From Streptomyces lincolnensis (GTDB lineage Bacteria > Actinomycetota > Actinomycetes > Streptomycetales > Streptomycetaceae), in assembly GCF_021173675.1 (NCBI RefSeq), contig NZ_JAIHON010000017.1, forward strand, positions 154,434-218,433: a DNA stretch of 64,000 nt, read 5' to 3'. The position numbers were made by a program, and so were the translations under genes. Shown piece after piece: positions 33,422-42,958 of the stretch. How positions within the stretch are numbered: position 1 is the first letter of the stretch; each line of letters starts with the position of its first letter. The notes under the pieces are model-generated. The model did not search any database. It saw nothing but the letters and a program-made list of their open reading frames with translations, and had not been told where the DNA came from.

Positions 33422-34339
33422 GTGAGTCAGGTCCTCCACACACCGCCCCCGACGACGGCACCCGCCGCCGACGACCTCACGGCCCTCGCGACCCGCCACG
33501 GCCTCTCGGTCAGCGGTGCCCGTCCCTCGCTGCCCGAGTACGTCCGCCAGCTGTGGGCGCGGCGCCACTTCATCGCCGCGTTCTCGACGGCCAAGCTCAC
33601 CGCCCAGTACAGCCAGGCGAAACTGGGCCAGGTCTGGCAGGTGATGACCCCGCTGTTGAACGCGGCGGTCTACTACTTCATCTTCGGCATCCTGCTCGGC
33701 ACCAAGAAGGGCGTGCCGGACTACATCCCGTTCCTGGTCACGGGTGTGTTCATCTGGACGTTCACGCAGAGCTCGATCATGGCGGGCACCCGGGCGATCT
33801 CCGGCAACCTCGGCCTCGTGCGCGCCCTGCACTTCCCGCGGGCGGCCCTGCCGATCTCCTTCTGCCTCCAGCAGCTCCAGCAGCTGCTGTTCTCGATGGG
33901 GGCCCTGGTCGTCATCCTGCTCTGCTTCGGCGTACCGGTCTCCGCGTCCTGGCTGCTGGCGATCCCGGCCCTGGTGCTGCAGTTCACCTTCAACACCGGT
34001 GTCTCGATGATCATGGCCCGGTTCGGGGCGTCGACGCCGGACATCGCACAGCTGATGCCGTTCGTCCTGCGCACGTGGATGTACGTCTCGGGCGTGATGT
34101 GGAGCATCGACCACCTGGCCAAGGGCCACCACGACTGGCCGTCCTGGGTGGTCCCCGTCCTCCAGGCCAACCCGGCGGCCATCTACATCGACCTGATGCG
34201 GTACTCCCTGATCGACAGCTTCCACTCCAGCCAGTTGCCGCACCACGTGTGGGCGATCGCGATCGGCTGGGCCCTGCTCGCCGGAGTCGGCGGCTTCATC
34301 TACTTCTGGAAGGCCGAGGAGACGTACGGTCGTGGCTGA
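33422..34339 (+). CDS. ABC-2 polysaccharide/teichoic-acid exporter permease (TagG-like)
   Basis: The 305-residue membrane subunit of a surface-polymer exporter begins with GTG (33422) and has no strong ribosome site. The Pro/Ala-rich N-terminus is followed by the amphipathic gate-helix region RQLWARRHFIAAFSTAKLTAQYSQAKLGQVWQV, typical of Wzm/TagG. Six membrane segments follow (for example LNAAVYYFIFGILLG, FLVTGVFIWTFTQSSIM and WAIAIGWALLAGVGGFIYFW). Its stop overlaps the tagH-like start by eight bases. Control by the divergent TetR protein through the repeat array is likely. Confidence 0.9.
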   Translation: MSQVLHTPPPTTAPAADDLTALATRHGLSVSGARPSLPEYVRQLWARRHFIAAFSTAKLTAQYSQAKLGQVWQVMTPLLNAAVYYFIFGILLGTKKGVPDYIPFLVTGVFIWTFTQSSIMAGTRAISGNLGLVRALHFPRAALPISFCLQQLQQLLFSMGALVVILLCFGVPVSASWLLAIPALVLQFTFNTGVSMIMARFGASTPDIAQLMPFVLRTWMYVSGVMWSIDHLAKGHHDWPSWVVPVLQANPAAIYIDLMRYSLIDSFHSSQLPHHVWAIAIGWALLAGVGGFIYFWKAEETYGRG

Positions 34340-35159
34340 CAACGAGAAGATCCCCACCGTGGTCGTCGACGGCGTCGACATCGTCTACCGCGTCAACGGC
34401 ACCGGCGCCGGCAAGGGCTCCGCCACCGCCGCCCTCAACCGCATGCTGCGCCGCAAGCAGACCGAGAAGGCGGCGGGCGTCCGCAAGGTGCACGCCGTGA
34501 AGAACGTGTCCTTCGTGGCGTACAAGGGCGAGGCGATCGGCCTGATCGGCACCAATGGTTCCGGCAAGTCGACCCTGCTCAAGGCGGTCGCCGGCCTGCT
34601 CCCGGTGGAGAACGGCCGGATCTACACCGACGGCCAGCCCTCCCTGCTCGGCGTCAACGCCGCCCTGATGAACGACCTCACCGGCGAGCGCAACGTCTAC
34701 CTCGGCGGCCTCGCCATGGGCATGTCCCGCGAGCAGGTCAGGGACCGCTACGAGGAGATCGTCGACTTCTCCGGCATCAACGAGAAGGGCGACTTCATCA
34801 CCCTCCCGATGCGCACCTACTCCTCCGGCATGGCGGCCCGCCTCCGCTTCTCCATCGCCGCCGCCAAGGACCACGACGTCCTGCTCATCGACGAGGCCCT
34901 CGCCACCGGCGACCGCTCCTTCCAGAAGCGCTCCGAGGCCCGGATCCGCGAGCTGCGCAAGCACGCGGGCACGGTGTTCCTGGTCAGCCACAGCAACAAG
35001 TCGATCCGCGACACCTGCGACCGCGTGCTGTGGCTGGAGCGCGGCGAACTGCGCATGGACGGCCCCACCGACGAGGTCCTGGAGGCCTACGAGGCCTTCA
35101 CCGGCGGCCCGGACAAGGCCGCGCCGAAGCCGAAGGCGGCCGCCGCGGCGGCCCGTTGA
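34332..35159 (+). CDS. Polysaccharide/teichoic-acid exporter ATPase (TagH-like)
   Basis: The 275-residue ABC ATPase begins with GTG at 34332. It has the long N-terminal region of the Wzt/TagH group (VVVDGVDIVYRVNGTG), Walker A GTNGSGKST, the family signature TYSSGMAARLRFSIA in place of LSGGQ, Walker B VLLIDEALATGD, and a switch His in VSHSNKSI. It lacks the extra C-terminal carbohydrate-binding domain of some Wzt proteins and instead ends in a short Lys/Ala tail. It pairs with the overlapping permease gene to export an undecaprenyl-linked polymer. Confidence 0.92.
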   Translation: MADNEKIPTVVVDGVDIVYRVNGTGAGKGSATAALNRMLRRKQTEKAAGVRKVHAVKNVSFVAYKGEAIGLIGTNGSGKSTLLKAVAGLLPVENGRIYTDGQPSLLGVNAALMNDLTGERNVYLGGLAMGMSREQVRDRYEEIVDFSGINEKGDFITLPMRTYSSGMAARLRFSIAAAKDHDVLLIDEALATGDRSFQKRSEARIRELRKHAGTVFLVSHSNKSIRDTCDRVLWLERGELRMDGPTDEVLEAYEAFTGGPDKAAPKPKAAAAAAR

Positions 35160-35223
35160 GGGCGGGGCGGTCCACACCGCGGCGCCGCCGGTCCCGAACT
35201 GCACGAGGGTCCTGAAGTACACG

Positions 35224-35258
35224 AGGGCGCCCCGAGCCGTCATGGCCCGGGGCGCCCT
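35224..35258. terminator. Bidirectional terminator between tagH-like gene and gdhB
   Basis: AGGGCGCCCCG (35224-35234) pairs perfectly with CGGGGCGCCCT (35248-35258) around a 13-base loop, in the gap between two convergent genes. No T run is seen. Confidence 0.65.
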
Positions 35259-35291
35259 GCTGTATGCCGTACCGCTGTATGGCCGTATCGC

Positions 35292-38200
35292 CTACGAATG
35301 CGTCCGCAGCAGCGTCCGCATGGTCCGCATCGCCACCGACAGGTTCGCCAGGTCGAAGGTCTCCGAGCCCTGGATCTCGTCCAGGGTCGTGCGCGCCCGG
35401 CCGAGGATCGCCGCGTTCTTCTCCTCCCAGGCCTTGAAGCGCTGCTCGGGAGTCGAGGTGCCGTTGCCGACGGCGAGCACGTCCGCGGTCAGCGCCGAGT
35501 GGGCCGCGTACAGGTCCTCCCGGATGGAGGCGCGGGCCATGGACTGCCAGCGGTCGGCGCGGGGCAGCTCGATGATGCGGTCCATGAGCTGGGTGATGTG
35601 GAGGCGGTCGGCGAGGTCGTAGTAGACCTCGGCGACGTCCATCGGGTCCCGGCCCATGCGGTCGCCCACCGAGACGATGTCGAGCGTCGGGAAGGCGGAG
35701 GAGAACCCGGCCACGCGGGTGGCCAGTTCGTCCGGGACCCCGGCGGCGCTCAGCTCGTCGTAGATCTTCTGGTACCACTCCAGGTCCGCGCCCCTGAGCA
35801 GCTTCGGCAGCTGCGACCACACCAGCTCGACGCGGTCGCCGAAGAAGTCGACGGTCTCGGCGAGCTGGAGCGGCTGCGGCCGGTTGTTGAGCAGCCAGCG
35901 GGTGCCGCGCTCCACCAACCGCCGCGAGTGCAGCCGGATCCGGGTCTGCACGGCGGCCTCGACCCGGTTGTCGAGTTCCTCGACCCCGTCCCACACGACA
36001 CCGGAGCGGAAGATCGCCCGGGCCGCGGTCTGCGCCCGCACGATCTCCTCCAGCGAGGCGCCGGTCTCCTCGCGCAAGCGGTGCAGATAGGTCGTACCGC
36101 CCGTGTTGACCGTGTCGTTGACCAGGACGGTCGTGGTGATCTCGCGGTGCAGCGGGTGACCGTCGATGCGCTCGGCGAACTGCTCGCGCAACGCGGCCGG
36201 GAAGTACGTGTGCAGCAGGCCGCGCAGGTACGGGTCGTCCGGCAGCGAGGTGTGCAGCAGCTCCTCGGCGACCGTGATCTTCGTGTACGCCAGCAGGACG
36301 GCCGTCTCCGGGCTGGTCAGCCCCTGCCCGGCACCGAGCCGTTCGCGGATCTGGCGGTCGGTGGGCAGGAACTCCAGCGCGCGGTCCAGGCGGCCCTCGC
36401 GCACCAGGTGGCGCATGTAGCGCTGCTGGGCGTGGAGCATGTCCTTGGACTGGGCGAGCGCGTTGGCGATGGCGGTGTTCTGCGCGTAGTTGTTGCGCAG
36501 GACCAGACGGCCGACCTCGTCGGTCATCTCGGCGAGCAGCTTGTTGCGCTGCTTGACCGTCATGTCGCCGTCCGCGACCAGGCCGTTGAGCAGGATCTTG
36601 ATGTTCACCTCGTGGTCGGAGGTGTCCACGCCCGCGCTGTTGTCGATGGCATCGGTGTTGATCTTGCCGCCGTGCAGCGCGAACTCGATCCGGCCGAGCT
36701 GGGTCAGGCCCAGGTTGCCGCCCTCGCCGACCACCTTGACGCGCAGGTCGGCGCCGTCGACGCGGATCGGGTCGTTGGCCTTGTCACCGACGTCGGCCTG
36801 CGATTCCGTACCGGACTTGACGTACGTACCGATGCCGCCGTTCCACAGCAGGTCGACCGGCGCCTTGAGGATCGCCTTCATGAGGTCGGCCGGCGTCATC
36901 TTGGCGACCTTGCCCTCGATACCGAGGGCCTCGCGGATGTGCGCGTTGACCGGGATCGCCTTGGCGGTGCGCGGGAAGACGCCGCCGCCCGCGGAGATGA
37001 GGCCGGTGTCGTATTCGGCCCAGCTGGAGCGGGGCAGCTCGAAGACGCGACGGCGCTCGGCGTAGGAGACGGCCGCGTCCGGCTTCGGGTCGATGAAGAT
37101 GTGCCGGTGGTCGAAGGCGGCGACCAGGCGGATGTGCTCGCTGAGCAGCATGCCGTTGCCGAACACGTCACCGGACATGTCGCCGATGCCGACGACCGTG
37201 AAGTCCTCGGCCTGCGTGTTCACGCCCAGCTCCCGGAAGTGCCGCTTGACGGACTCCCAGGCGCCGCGGGCGGTGATGCCCATGCCCTTGTGGTCGTAGC
37301 CGGCCGAGCCGCCGGAGGCGAAGGCGTCGCCGAGCCAGAAGTTGTACTGCTCGGCGACCCCGTTGGCGATGTCGGAGAAGGTCGCGGTGCCCTTGTCGGC
37401 GGCGACGACGAGGTAGGTGTCGTCCTCGTCGTGCCGGACCACGTCCGCGGGCGGGACGACCTCGCCGGCCACCATGTTGTCGGTGATGTCGAGCAGCGCG
37501 GAGATGAAGGTCTTGTAGCTGGCGACGCCCTCGGCGAGCCAGGCGTCCCGGTCCACGCTCGGGTCGGGCAGCTGCTTGGCGACGAAGCCGCCCTTGGCGC
37601 CGACCGGCACGATGACGGTGTTCTTCACCATCTGCGCCTTGACCAGGCCGAGGATCTCGGTCCGGAAGTCCTCACGCCGGTCGGACCAGCGCAGTCCGCC
37701 GCGCGCGACCTTCCCGAACCTGAGGTGCACGCCCTCCACCCGCGGCGAGTACACCCAGATCTCGAACGCCGGTCGCGGCGCGGGCAGATCGGGGATGGCC
37801 TGCGGGTCGAACTTCATGGAGACGTAGTCGTGCGGCCTGCCGCCCGCCGCCTCCTGGAAGAAGTTCGTGCGCAGCGTCGCCTTGATGACGGTCAGGAAGG
37901 ACCGCAGGATCCGGTCCTCGTCGAGACTCGCGACCTGGTCGAGGGCCGCGTCGACCTCTTCCAGCAGGGCGTCCACGATCTCGTGCCCGGCCCGCTGCCG
38001 GTCCGGCGACATCCGCGCCTCGAACAGGGAGACGAGCAGCCGGGTGGTGTGGACGTTGTTGCGGAGGGTGTCCTCCATGTAGTCCTGGCTGAACGTCGAG
38101 CCCGCCTGCCGCAGGTACTTGGCGTACGCCCGCAGCACCATCGCCTGACGCCAGTTCAGGCCGGCGCTCAGCACCAGGGCGTTGAACCCGTCGTTCTCCG

Positions 38201-40232
38201 CCTGCCCGGTCCAGGTGGCGGCGAAGGCGTCCTGGAACCGCTCGCGTCCGTCGTCGCCGAGGTAGTCGCCGCTCCCGCTCTTCGGCTGGGGCATGCGCAG
38301 CCCGAAGTCGTAGATCCAGGCCACGCTCCGGTCGGAGCAGCGCAGTTCGTACGGCCGCTCGTCCACGACCTCGACGCCGAGCCGGTTGAGGACCGGCAGC
38401 ACCGCGGACAGCGAGATGGAGTCGCCCTTGCGGTAGATCTTGAACCGGCGCTCCTCGGGCGCGGCCCCCACCGGCTCGTACAGGCTGAGCGCGAAGCTCT
38501 TCTCCTCGCTGAGCTGTTCGAGGTTCGCGAGGTCGGCGACCGCGGCACGCGGATTGTGGTCGGCCTTGTAGCCCTCGGGGATGGCGTTGCCGTAGCGGCG
38601 CAGCAGTTCGGCGGCGCGCTCCTCGCCGAACTCGGCGTTCAGCGCCTCCGCGAACCCGTCCGCCCACGACCGCGCTGCCTCCACCAGCCGCGCCTCGATA
38701 CGGTCCTTGTCGGCGTCGGACAGCTCCGGCAGCTCGGTGCCCTGCGGGACCCGGACGACGAAGTGCAGCCGGGACAGGATCGACTCGGTGTTCCAGGCGG
38801 TGAAGTCGACGCTGGTGCCGCCGAGTTCCTCCTTGAGGATGTCGATGATCCGCAGGCGTACGCCGGTGGTGTACCGGTCTCGCGGCAGGTAGACGAGGGC
38901 CGAGTAGTAGCGCCCGTACTCGTCCTGGCGCAGGTACAGCCGCAGCCGCCTGCGCTCCTGGAGGTACAGGACCGAGGTGACGATGGCCTGCAACTCGTCC
39001 GGCGGGGTCTGGAAGAGCTCGTCGCGCGGGTAGGTCTCCAGGATCTGGAGCAGGTCGCGCCCGTCGTGGCTGTTGGGCGAGAACCCGGCGCGCTCCAGCA
39101 CCTCGGCGACCTTGCGCCGGATGACGGGCACGCGGCGCACCGACTCGGTGTACGCGGCCGAGGAGAACAGCCCGAGGAACCGCCGCTCGCCGACGACATT
39201 GCCGTCCGCGTCGAACTTCTTCACCCCGATGTAGTCGAGGTACGACGGCCGGTGCACGGTGGCCCGGCTGTTGGCCTTGGTCAGCACCAGGAGCTTGTGC
39301 TCGCGGGCCTTGGCCCGGGCGTCGGCCGGCAGCCGCTCGAAGGACGGGCTGACCGGGTGGCTGTCGCCCTCGGCGTGGTGCGGGTCGGAGCGCAGGATGC
39401 CCAGGCCGGTGCCGGGCACGGCGGCCAGGGAGTCGTCCTGCCGCAGCTGGTACTCGCGGTAGCCGAGGAAGGTGAAGTGATCGGCGGCCAGCCAGCGCAG
39501 CAGCTCGCGGGCCTCCTCGATCTCCTGCTCGCGCAGGTCCGAGGCGATGGGCTCCTTGGGCAGTTCGTCGGCCATGCGCATGGCCGCGTCCCGCATCTTG
39601 TCCCAGTCCTCGACGGCCTCACGGACGTCCGACAGGACGCGCAGCAGATCGGCGGTGATCTGCTTCAGGTCGCCGCGGTCGGTCTCCCGGTCGATCTCGA
39701 CGTGGATCCAGGACTCGGTGTGCGCGTCGTGCGGGAGGTCGCCGGTGGCCGGTGCGGTGAGCACCTCGATGAGCCTGCCGGTGACATCGCGCCGGACCAC
39801 GATCTGCGGGTGGATGACGACGTGGATGCCCCGCCCCTGCCGCGTCAGCTCGTTCGTCACCGAGTCGACGAGGAAGGGCATGTCGTCGGTGACCACCTCG
39901 ACGACGGAGTGGCTGCACGTCCAGCCGTTCTCCTCGACGGTCGGGGTGTGCACCCGCACGTTGGCCGTACCCTGCGGGCGGGTTTCGGCCAGCCGGTAGT
40001 GGGAGAGCGCGGCGCCGAAGACGTCGACCGGGTCACGGTCGTCGAGGTCCTCCGGGGCGGTGTGCAGGTAGTAGCGCTGGAGGAACGCGAGCACGGTCTC
40101 ACTGTCCGGGGTGCCGGGTGTGCTCTCGTCCGTCGTCCCGGTCGGTAGGTGCCCACCGACCGGGCTGTTCTCAGCTACCCGGGCAGCCCTCTCGAGCAGC
40201 TCGGCCTTGGCTTCGTCCAGCTTGGTCTGCAT
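35292..40232 (-). CDS. gdhB: NAD-specific glutamate dehydrogenase, large L_180 class
   Basis: Catabolic enzyme converting glutamate to 2-oxoglutarate and ammonia with NAD. The product has 1,646 residues, the size of the ~180 kDa class first described in Streptomyces clavuligerus. The N-terminal regulatory half contains ACT-like sections (PFLVDSVTNELTRQGRGIHVVIHPQ) and VYLPRDRYTTGVRLRI. The catalytic region has WSDRREDFRTEILGLVKAQMVKN, VPVGAKGGFVAK, YDHKGMGITARGAW and DMSGDVFGNGMLLS. A C-terminal helical domain follows. The start ATG (MQTKLDEAKAELLERAARV) has only a weak ribosome site (CAGAGGACA). Monocistronic, it is divergent from the DJ-1-like gene. Confidence 0.95.
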   Translation of the reverse strand: MQTKLDEAKAELLERAARVAENSPVGGHLPTGTTDESTPGTPDSETVLAFLQRYYLHTAPEDLDDRDPVDVFGAALSHYRLAETRPQGTANVRVHTPTVEENGWTCSHSVVEVVTDDMPFLVDSVTNELTRQGRGIHVVIHPQIVVRRDVTGRLIEVLTAPATGDLPHDAHTESWIHVEIDRETDRGDLKQITADLLRVLSDVREAVEDWDKMRDAAMRMADELPKEPIASDLREQEIEEARELLRWLAADHFTFLGYREYQLRQDDSLAAVPGTGLGILRSDPHHAEGDSHPVSPSFERLPADARAKAREHKLLVLTKANSRATVHRPSYLDYIGVKKFDADGNVVGERRFLGLFSSAAYTESVRRVPVIRRKVAEVLERAGFSPNSHDGRDLLQILETYPRDELFQTPPDELQAIVTSVLYLQERRRLRLYLRQDEYGRYYSALVYLPRDRYTTGVRLRIIDILKEELGGTSVDFTAWNTESILSRLHFVVRVPQGTELPELSDADKDRIEARLVEAARSWADGFAEALNAEFGEERAAELLRRYGNAIPEGYKADHNPRAAVADLANLEQLSEEKSFALSLYEPVGAAPEERRFKIYRKGDSISLSAVLPVLNRLGVEVVDERPYELRCSDRSVAWIYDFGLRMPQPKSGSGDYLGDDGRERFQDAFAATWTGQAENDGFNALVLSAGLNWRQAMVLRAYAKYLRQAGSTFSQDYMEDTLRNNVHTTRLLVSLFEARMSPDRQRAGHEIVDALLEEVDAALDQVASLDEDRILRSFLTVIKATLRTNFFQEAAGGRPHDYVSMKFDPQAIPDLPAPRPAFEIWVYSPRVEGVHLRFGKVARGGLRWSDRREDFRTEILGLVKAQMVKNTVIVPVGAKGGFVAKQLPDPSVDRDAWLAEGVASYKTFISALLDITDNMVAGEVVPPADVVRHDEDDTYLVVAADKGTATFSDIANGVAEQYNFWLGDAFASGGSAGYDHKGMGITARGAWESVKRHFRELGVNTQAEDFTVVGIGDMSGDVFGNGMLLSEHIRLVAAFDHRHIFIDPKPDAAVSYAERRRVFELPRSSWAEYDTGLISAGGGVFPRTAKAIPVNAHIREALGIEGKVAKMTPADLMKAILKAPVDLLWNGGIGTYVKSGTESQADVGDKANDPIRVDGADLRVKVVGEGGNLGLTQLGRIEFALHGGKINTDAIDNSAGVDTSDHEVNIKILLNGLVADGDMTVKQRNKLLAEMTDEVGRLVLRNNYAQNTAIANALAQSKDMLHAQQRYMRHLVREGRLDRALEFLPTDRQIRERLGAGQGLTSPETAVLLAYTKITVAEELLHTSLPDDPYLRGLLHTYFPAALREQFAERIDGHPLHREITTTVLVNDTVNTGGTTYLHRLREETGASLEEIVRAQTAARAIFRSGVVWDGVEELDNRVEAAVQTRIRLHSRRLVERGTRWLLNNRPQPLQLAETVDFFGDRVELVWSQLPKLLRGADLEWYQKIYDELSAAGVPDELATRVAGFSSAFPTLDIVSVGDRMGRDPMDVAEVYYDLADRLHITQLMDRIIELPRADRWQSMARASIREDLYAAHSALTADVLAVGNGTSTPEQRFKAWEEKNAAILGRARTTLDEIQGSETFDLANLSVAMRTMRTLLRTHS

Positions 40233-40736
40233 TGTCCTCTGGCTCCTGTCGCGCGCCGTTGCGTGACGTAGAAGGAAGTACGGTCTCTTCCCCTGCGGCT
40301 CGACGCCACGGCCCGGGGTCTCCGGTCTGGTCCGACGCTATGCCGCAAGGTGAGATGGGCGGTGAAATATGAGCCACTTTTGAGCTGACCAGGGGGTGTG
40401 ACGCTACTCTCTGCGGCGCCCGTCCCCAGGTGGTGTGTGGCATCCCGGGAGCCCTTCCGGCCCCGTCCCGCCCGCGAAGACCAGCGACCGCCGCCCGGTC
40501 ACGGAGATGTTCCGTGCTCGCCGGGCGCAGGGCAGGGGCACCAGTGCCCCCGCGAGCTATCGCGCTGATCACGCCACCAAGGCTATCGCTCCTTACAGGG
40601 GCCCCGTCACGAGCCGTATGTGTACAAAACCAGGGCTGGAACTTTGACACTCTGCACAGTGTCTGCGCGCGGCTCCGGCCCCGGCCGCCCTGCACGCCCC
40701 CTTGGCAAGTCCGCGCCGCGGATGCACGTTGCCGAC
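40233..40736. other. Divergent intergenic region gdhB / DJ-1-like gene
   Basis: 504 bases without a convincing gene. The DJ-1 frame is open upstream of 40737, but the extra codons lack coding character. An AT-richer stretch at 40355-40410 near gdhB is the best candidate for its promoter. An inverted repeat lies at 40646-40663. Confidence 0.5.
40646..40663. promoter_or_regulatory. Inverted repeat overlapping a TTGACA upstream of the DJ-1-like gene
   Basis: GACACT-CTGCAC-AGTGTC is a perfect six-base inverted repeat. The TTGACA at 40644-40649 overlaps its left arm. It is 73 bases before the chosen start. No -10 hexamer follows at the usual spacing, so operator function is tentative. Confidence 0.35.
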
Positions 40737-41294
40737 ATGACCGCGAAAATCCTCATCGTGACCGGCGACGCAGCGGAGTCGCTGGAGGTCCTGTACCCCT
40801 ACCAGCGCCTCCGCGAGGAGGGCTACGACGTCCACATCGCCGCCCCCGCCCGCAAGAAGCTCCGGTTCGTGGTCCACGACTTCGAACCCGGCTTCGACAC
40901 CTACACCGAGAAACCCGGCTACACCTGGCCCGCCGATCTGGCCTTCGCCGAGGTCGATCCCGGCCAGTACGCCGCCCTCGTCATCCCCGGCGGCCGCGCC
41001 CCCGAGTATCTGCGCAACGACCCCGAACTCCGCAAGATCCTCAAGTCCTTCTTCGACTCCGACAAACCCGTCGCCCAGATCTGCCACGGTCCTCTGCTCA
41101 CCGCCGCGATCGACAGCCGCCGCGTCACGGCGTACCCCGCCCTGGAACTCGACATGCAGGCCGCCGGCGCCACCTTCCAGGACGCCGAGGCCGTGGTCGA
41201 CGGCACCCTCGTCTCCGCGCGGGCCTGGCCGGACCACTCCCGCTGGATGCGGGAGTTCCTGACGGTGCTGCGGGCCAAGGCACCGGTGACGTGA
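40737..41294 (+). CDS. DJ-1/PfpI (glutamine amidotransferase-like) family protein
   Basis: The 185-residue product begins at ATG 40737 (MTAKILIVTGDAAESLE), the usual N-terminus of the family; an ATG at 40722 is the alternative. The fold markers are all present: the first strand KILIVTGD, a conserved Glu (AAESLEVLYPYQRL), AALVIPGGRAPEYLR and the nucleophile elbow QICHGPLLTAA with the reactive Cys. Members act as chaperones, glyoxalase III-type deglycases or peptidases; which applies here cannot be told. Single gene between gdhB and a convergent HAD gene. Confidence 0.9.
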   Translation: MTAKILIVTGDAAESLEVLYPYQRLREEGYDVHIAAPARKKLRFVVHDFEPGFDTYTEKPGYTWPADLAFAEVDPGQYAALVIPGGRAPEYLRNDPELRKILKSFFDSDKPVAQICHGPLLTAAIDSRRVTAYPALELDMQAAGATFQDAEAVVDGTLVSARAWPDHSRWMREFLTVLRAKAPVT

Positions 41295-41334
41295 CATGAC
41301 ATGACGGGAAGGACGGGGGCCGGCCCGGCAGCCC

Positions 41335-42000
41335 CTACGCCGCCAACCGCTGCGCCTCTGTCACGGCCTCCTCCAGCGTGTCCACGACCGGCACGCCCAC
41401 CACCTCCAGGCTCGCCCGGCTGTGCGACCCCCCGGTGTACAGGACGGCCCGCGCCCCCACGTGCAGGGCCGCCACCGCGTCGTCCGCGGCGTCTCCGATC
41501 ACCACCGTACGCGTGGGGTTCACCCCGGAAAGGGCCGCGAGGTGCCGCACCATGTGCTCCGCCTTGCTCCCCCCGGACGGGCCGGTCCGCCCGTCCACGC
41601 GTATGAAGTGCGTTTCGATCCCGAACCCCCGCACCAGCGGCACGAGTTCGTCATGGACATACATGCTGAGAAGGGACTGACTGCCGCCCGCCGACCGCCA
41701 CCCCGCGAGCAGCTCCGCCGCTCCCGCCGTGAGCCCGCACCCCACCCGGTGCTCGGCGTAGTACCGGTGGAAGGTCTCGTCCATGACCACCCACTCGGCC
41801 TCGGTGGGCAACCGCCCCAGCAGCCGCTCGTAGAACTTCGGCACCGGCACGCAGTACATCGCCCGGTACTGCTCCATCGTGATCGGCGCCAGCCCCAACT
41901 CCGCGAACGCCGCGTTCGTCGCCCCGATGATCGCGTCATTGTCGTGGAACAGCGTGCCGTTCCAGTCCCAGACAATGTGCGCGTCGCTCTGCTTCCCCAT
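41335..42000 (-). CDS. HAD-superfamily hydrolase (phosphoglycolate phosphatase-like)
   Basis: The 221-residue product begins at ATG 42000 (MGKQSDAHIVWDWNGTLF). HAD motif I is WDWNGTL, with Trp between the two usual Asp positions, so the phosphate acceptor is the first Asp and the second Asp is replaced by Asn (DxN). Motif II is near SLLSMYVHDEL, the Lys of motif III in GGSKAEHMVRH, and motif IV in VVIGDAADDAVAA. The cap region resembles GPH-type phosphatases. A TTG at 42030 would extend the protein by ten residues. The substrate is unknown. Confidence 0.87.
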   Translation of the reverse strand: MGKQSDAHIVWDWNGTLFHDNDAIIGATNAAFAELGLAPITMEQYRAMYCVPVPKFYERLLGRLPTEAEWVVMDETFHRYYAEHRVGCGLTAGAAELLAGWRSAGGSQSLLSMYVHDELVPLVRGFGIETHFIRVDGRTGPSGGSKAEHMVRHLAALSGVNPTRTVVIGDAADDAVAALHVGARAVLYTGGSHSRASLEVVGVPVVDTLEEAVTEAQRLAA

Positions 42001-42087
42001 GAGAAAAACCGTACCCGCCCCCACTGACAATCAAGAGATCCGCAGGTCGGGGTGGGGCAGCAGAGCGCTACGGCCGCAGGCGGACGC

Positions 42088-42603
42088 TCAGTCCCCGAGC
42101 CCCACCAGGTTCGGGATCTCCTGCGTCGCGAACCACAGCAGCTCGTGGTCCTCTGCCCCGTCCACCACGAACTGCGCGTCGTCGTCCCCGCTGTCCGCCG
42201 CCCCGAGCGCGTCGGCCGCCGCGGTCACATCCGCCTCCGCGTCGGCCGCGTCGACATGCACGGCCGCCGCCTTGCCCAGCGGCACGGGCCCGGCGACCCG
42301 CACCTCGCCGAGCGCCGTCGGATCGAGCGCCCGGTCGGGGTCGGCGGTCGCCGCGCCGTCGGGCACGTCCACGGCGACGACCACCCGGCGTCGGACCGCC
42401 CCGGGATCCAACGCCACCAGCCGCAGGGAGGCCAGCGCGGCCCGGTTCAGCGCCGCGTATTCCAGTTCCTCGATGTCGTCGGAGAGGTACCACTCGCGCA
42501 ACGCCGGCGTGACCGCGTACGCGACGATCGGCCCGTGCCCCAGCTCTCCCGTCTTGTACGCCTCGGCGAGACCGGGAAGGGTCAGGGGGACGTAGACGCG
42601 CAT
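42088..42603 (-). CDS. Conserved actinobacterial protein of unknown function (DUF6912-like)
   Basis: The 171-residue product begins MRVYVPLTLPGLAEAYKTGELG, the characteristic start of a family found beside secA in actinobacteria. Conserved pieces are VAYAVTPALREWY, LEYAALNRAALASLRL and RRRVVVAVDVPD; the C-terminus is acidic. No membrane segments or catalytic motifs are visible. It is divergent from the Rv3235-like gene. Function unknown. Confidence 0.8.
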   Translation of the reverse strand: MRVYVPLTLPGLAEAYKTGELGHGPIVAYAVTPALREWYLSDDIEELEYAALNRAALASLRLVALDPGAVRRRVVVAVDVPDGAATADPDRALDPTALGEVRVAGPVPLGKAAAVHVDAADAEADVTAAADALGAADSGDDDAQFVVDGAEDHELLWFATQEIPNLVGLGD

Positions 42604-42958
42604 GGCCTGCCGCTTTCGTCGTCGGTTGAGTCGGTCGAGTAGTCGTCGGAGGGACTCCGCACGGGTTCCGTGAGGGCCGTCGGCGTCTCCCGAAGACCTT
42701 CAGGATACGTGCGGGGCGTCCCCTTTCGAGTCCCTGCCCACGCCTCCGCGGGCGTCAACCCGACGCCGCGAAACTCACCCGCCCCACCCCCGTTCTCACG
42801 GGCTTTTACCCACCCGAACCACCCTGATAGGTGAACCGGTCGACCGCCCCGACCGGGCCCCGCGACCGCTTGCCGTCGCGCTCCATGACCCCGTACAAGA
42901 TCCCCAAGCCAGAAGTTACCGCCCGGTACCATCCGGGCCGACCCGAACGGGGACAGCC
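42604..42958. other. Divergent intergenic region DUF6912-like / Rv3235-like genes
   Basis: 355 bases with no convincing gene and no clear repeat or hairpin. AT-richer patches at 42640-42720 and 42800-42930 may hold the two promoters, but I cannot assign hexamers. Confidence 0.45.

Noticed and set aside
35298..40148. 1,616-residue open frame on the + strand
   Set aside because: It is the antisense shadow of gdhB: composition is Val/Leu/Gly/Arg-rich without motifs, and the minus-strand protein has clear family residues throughout.
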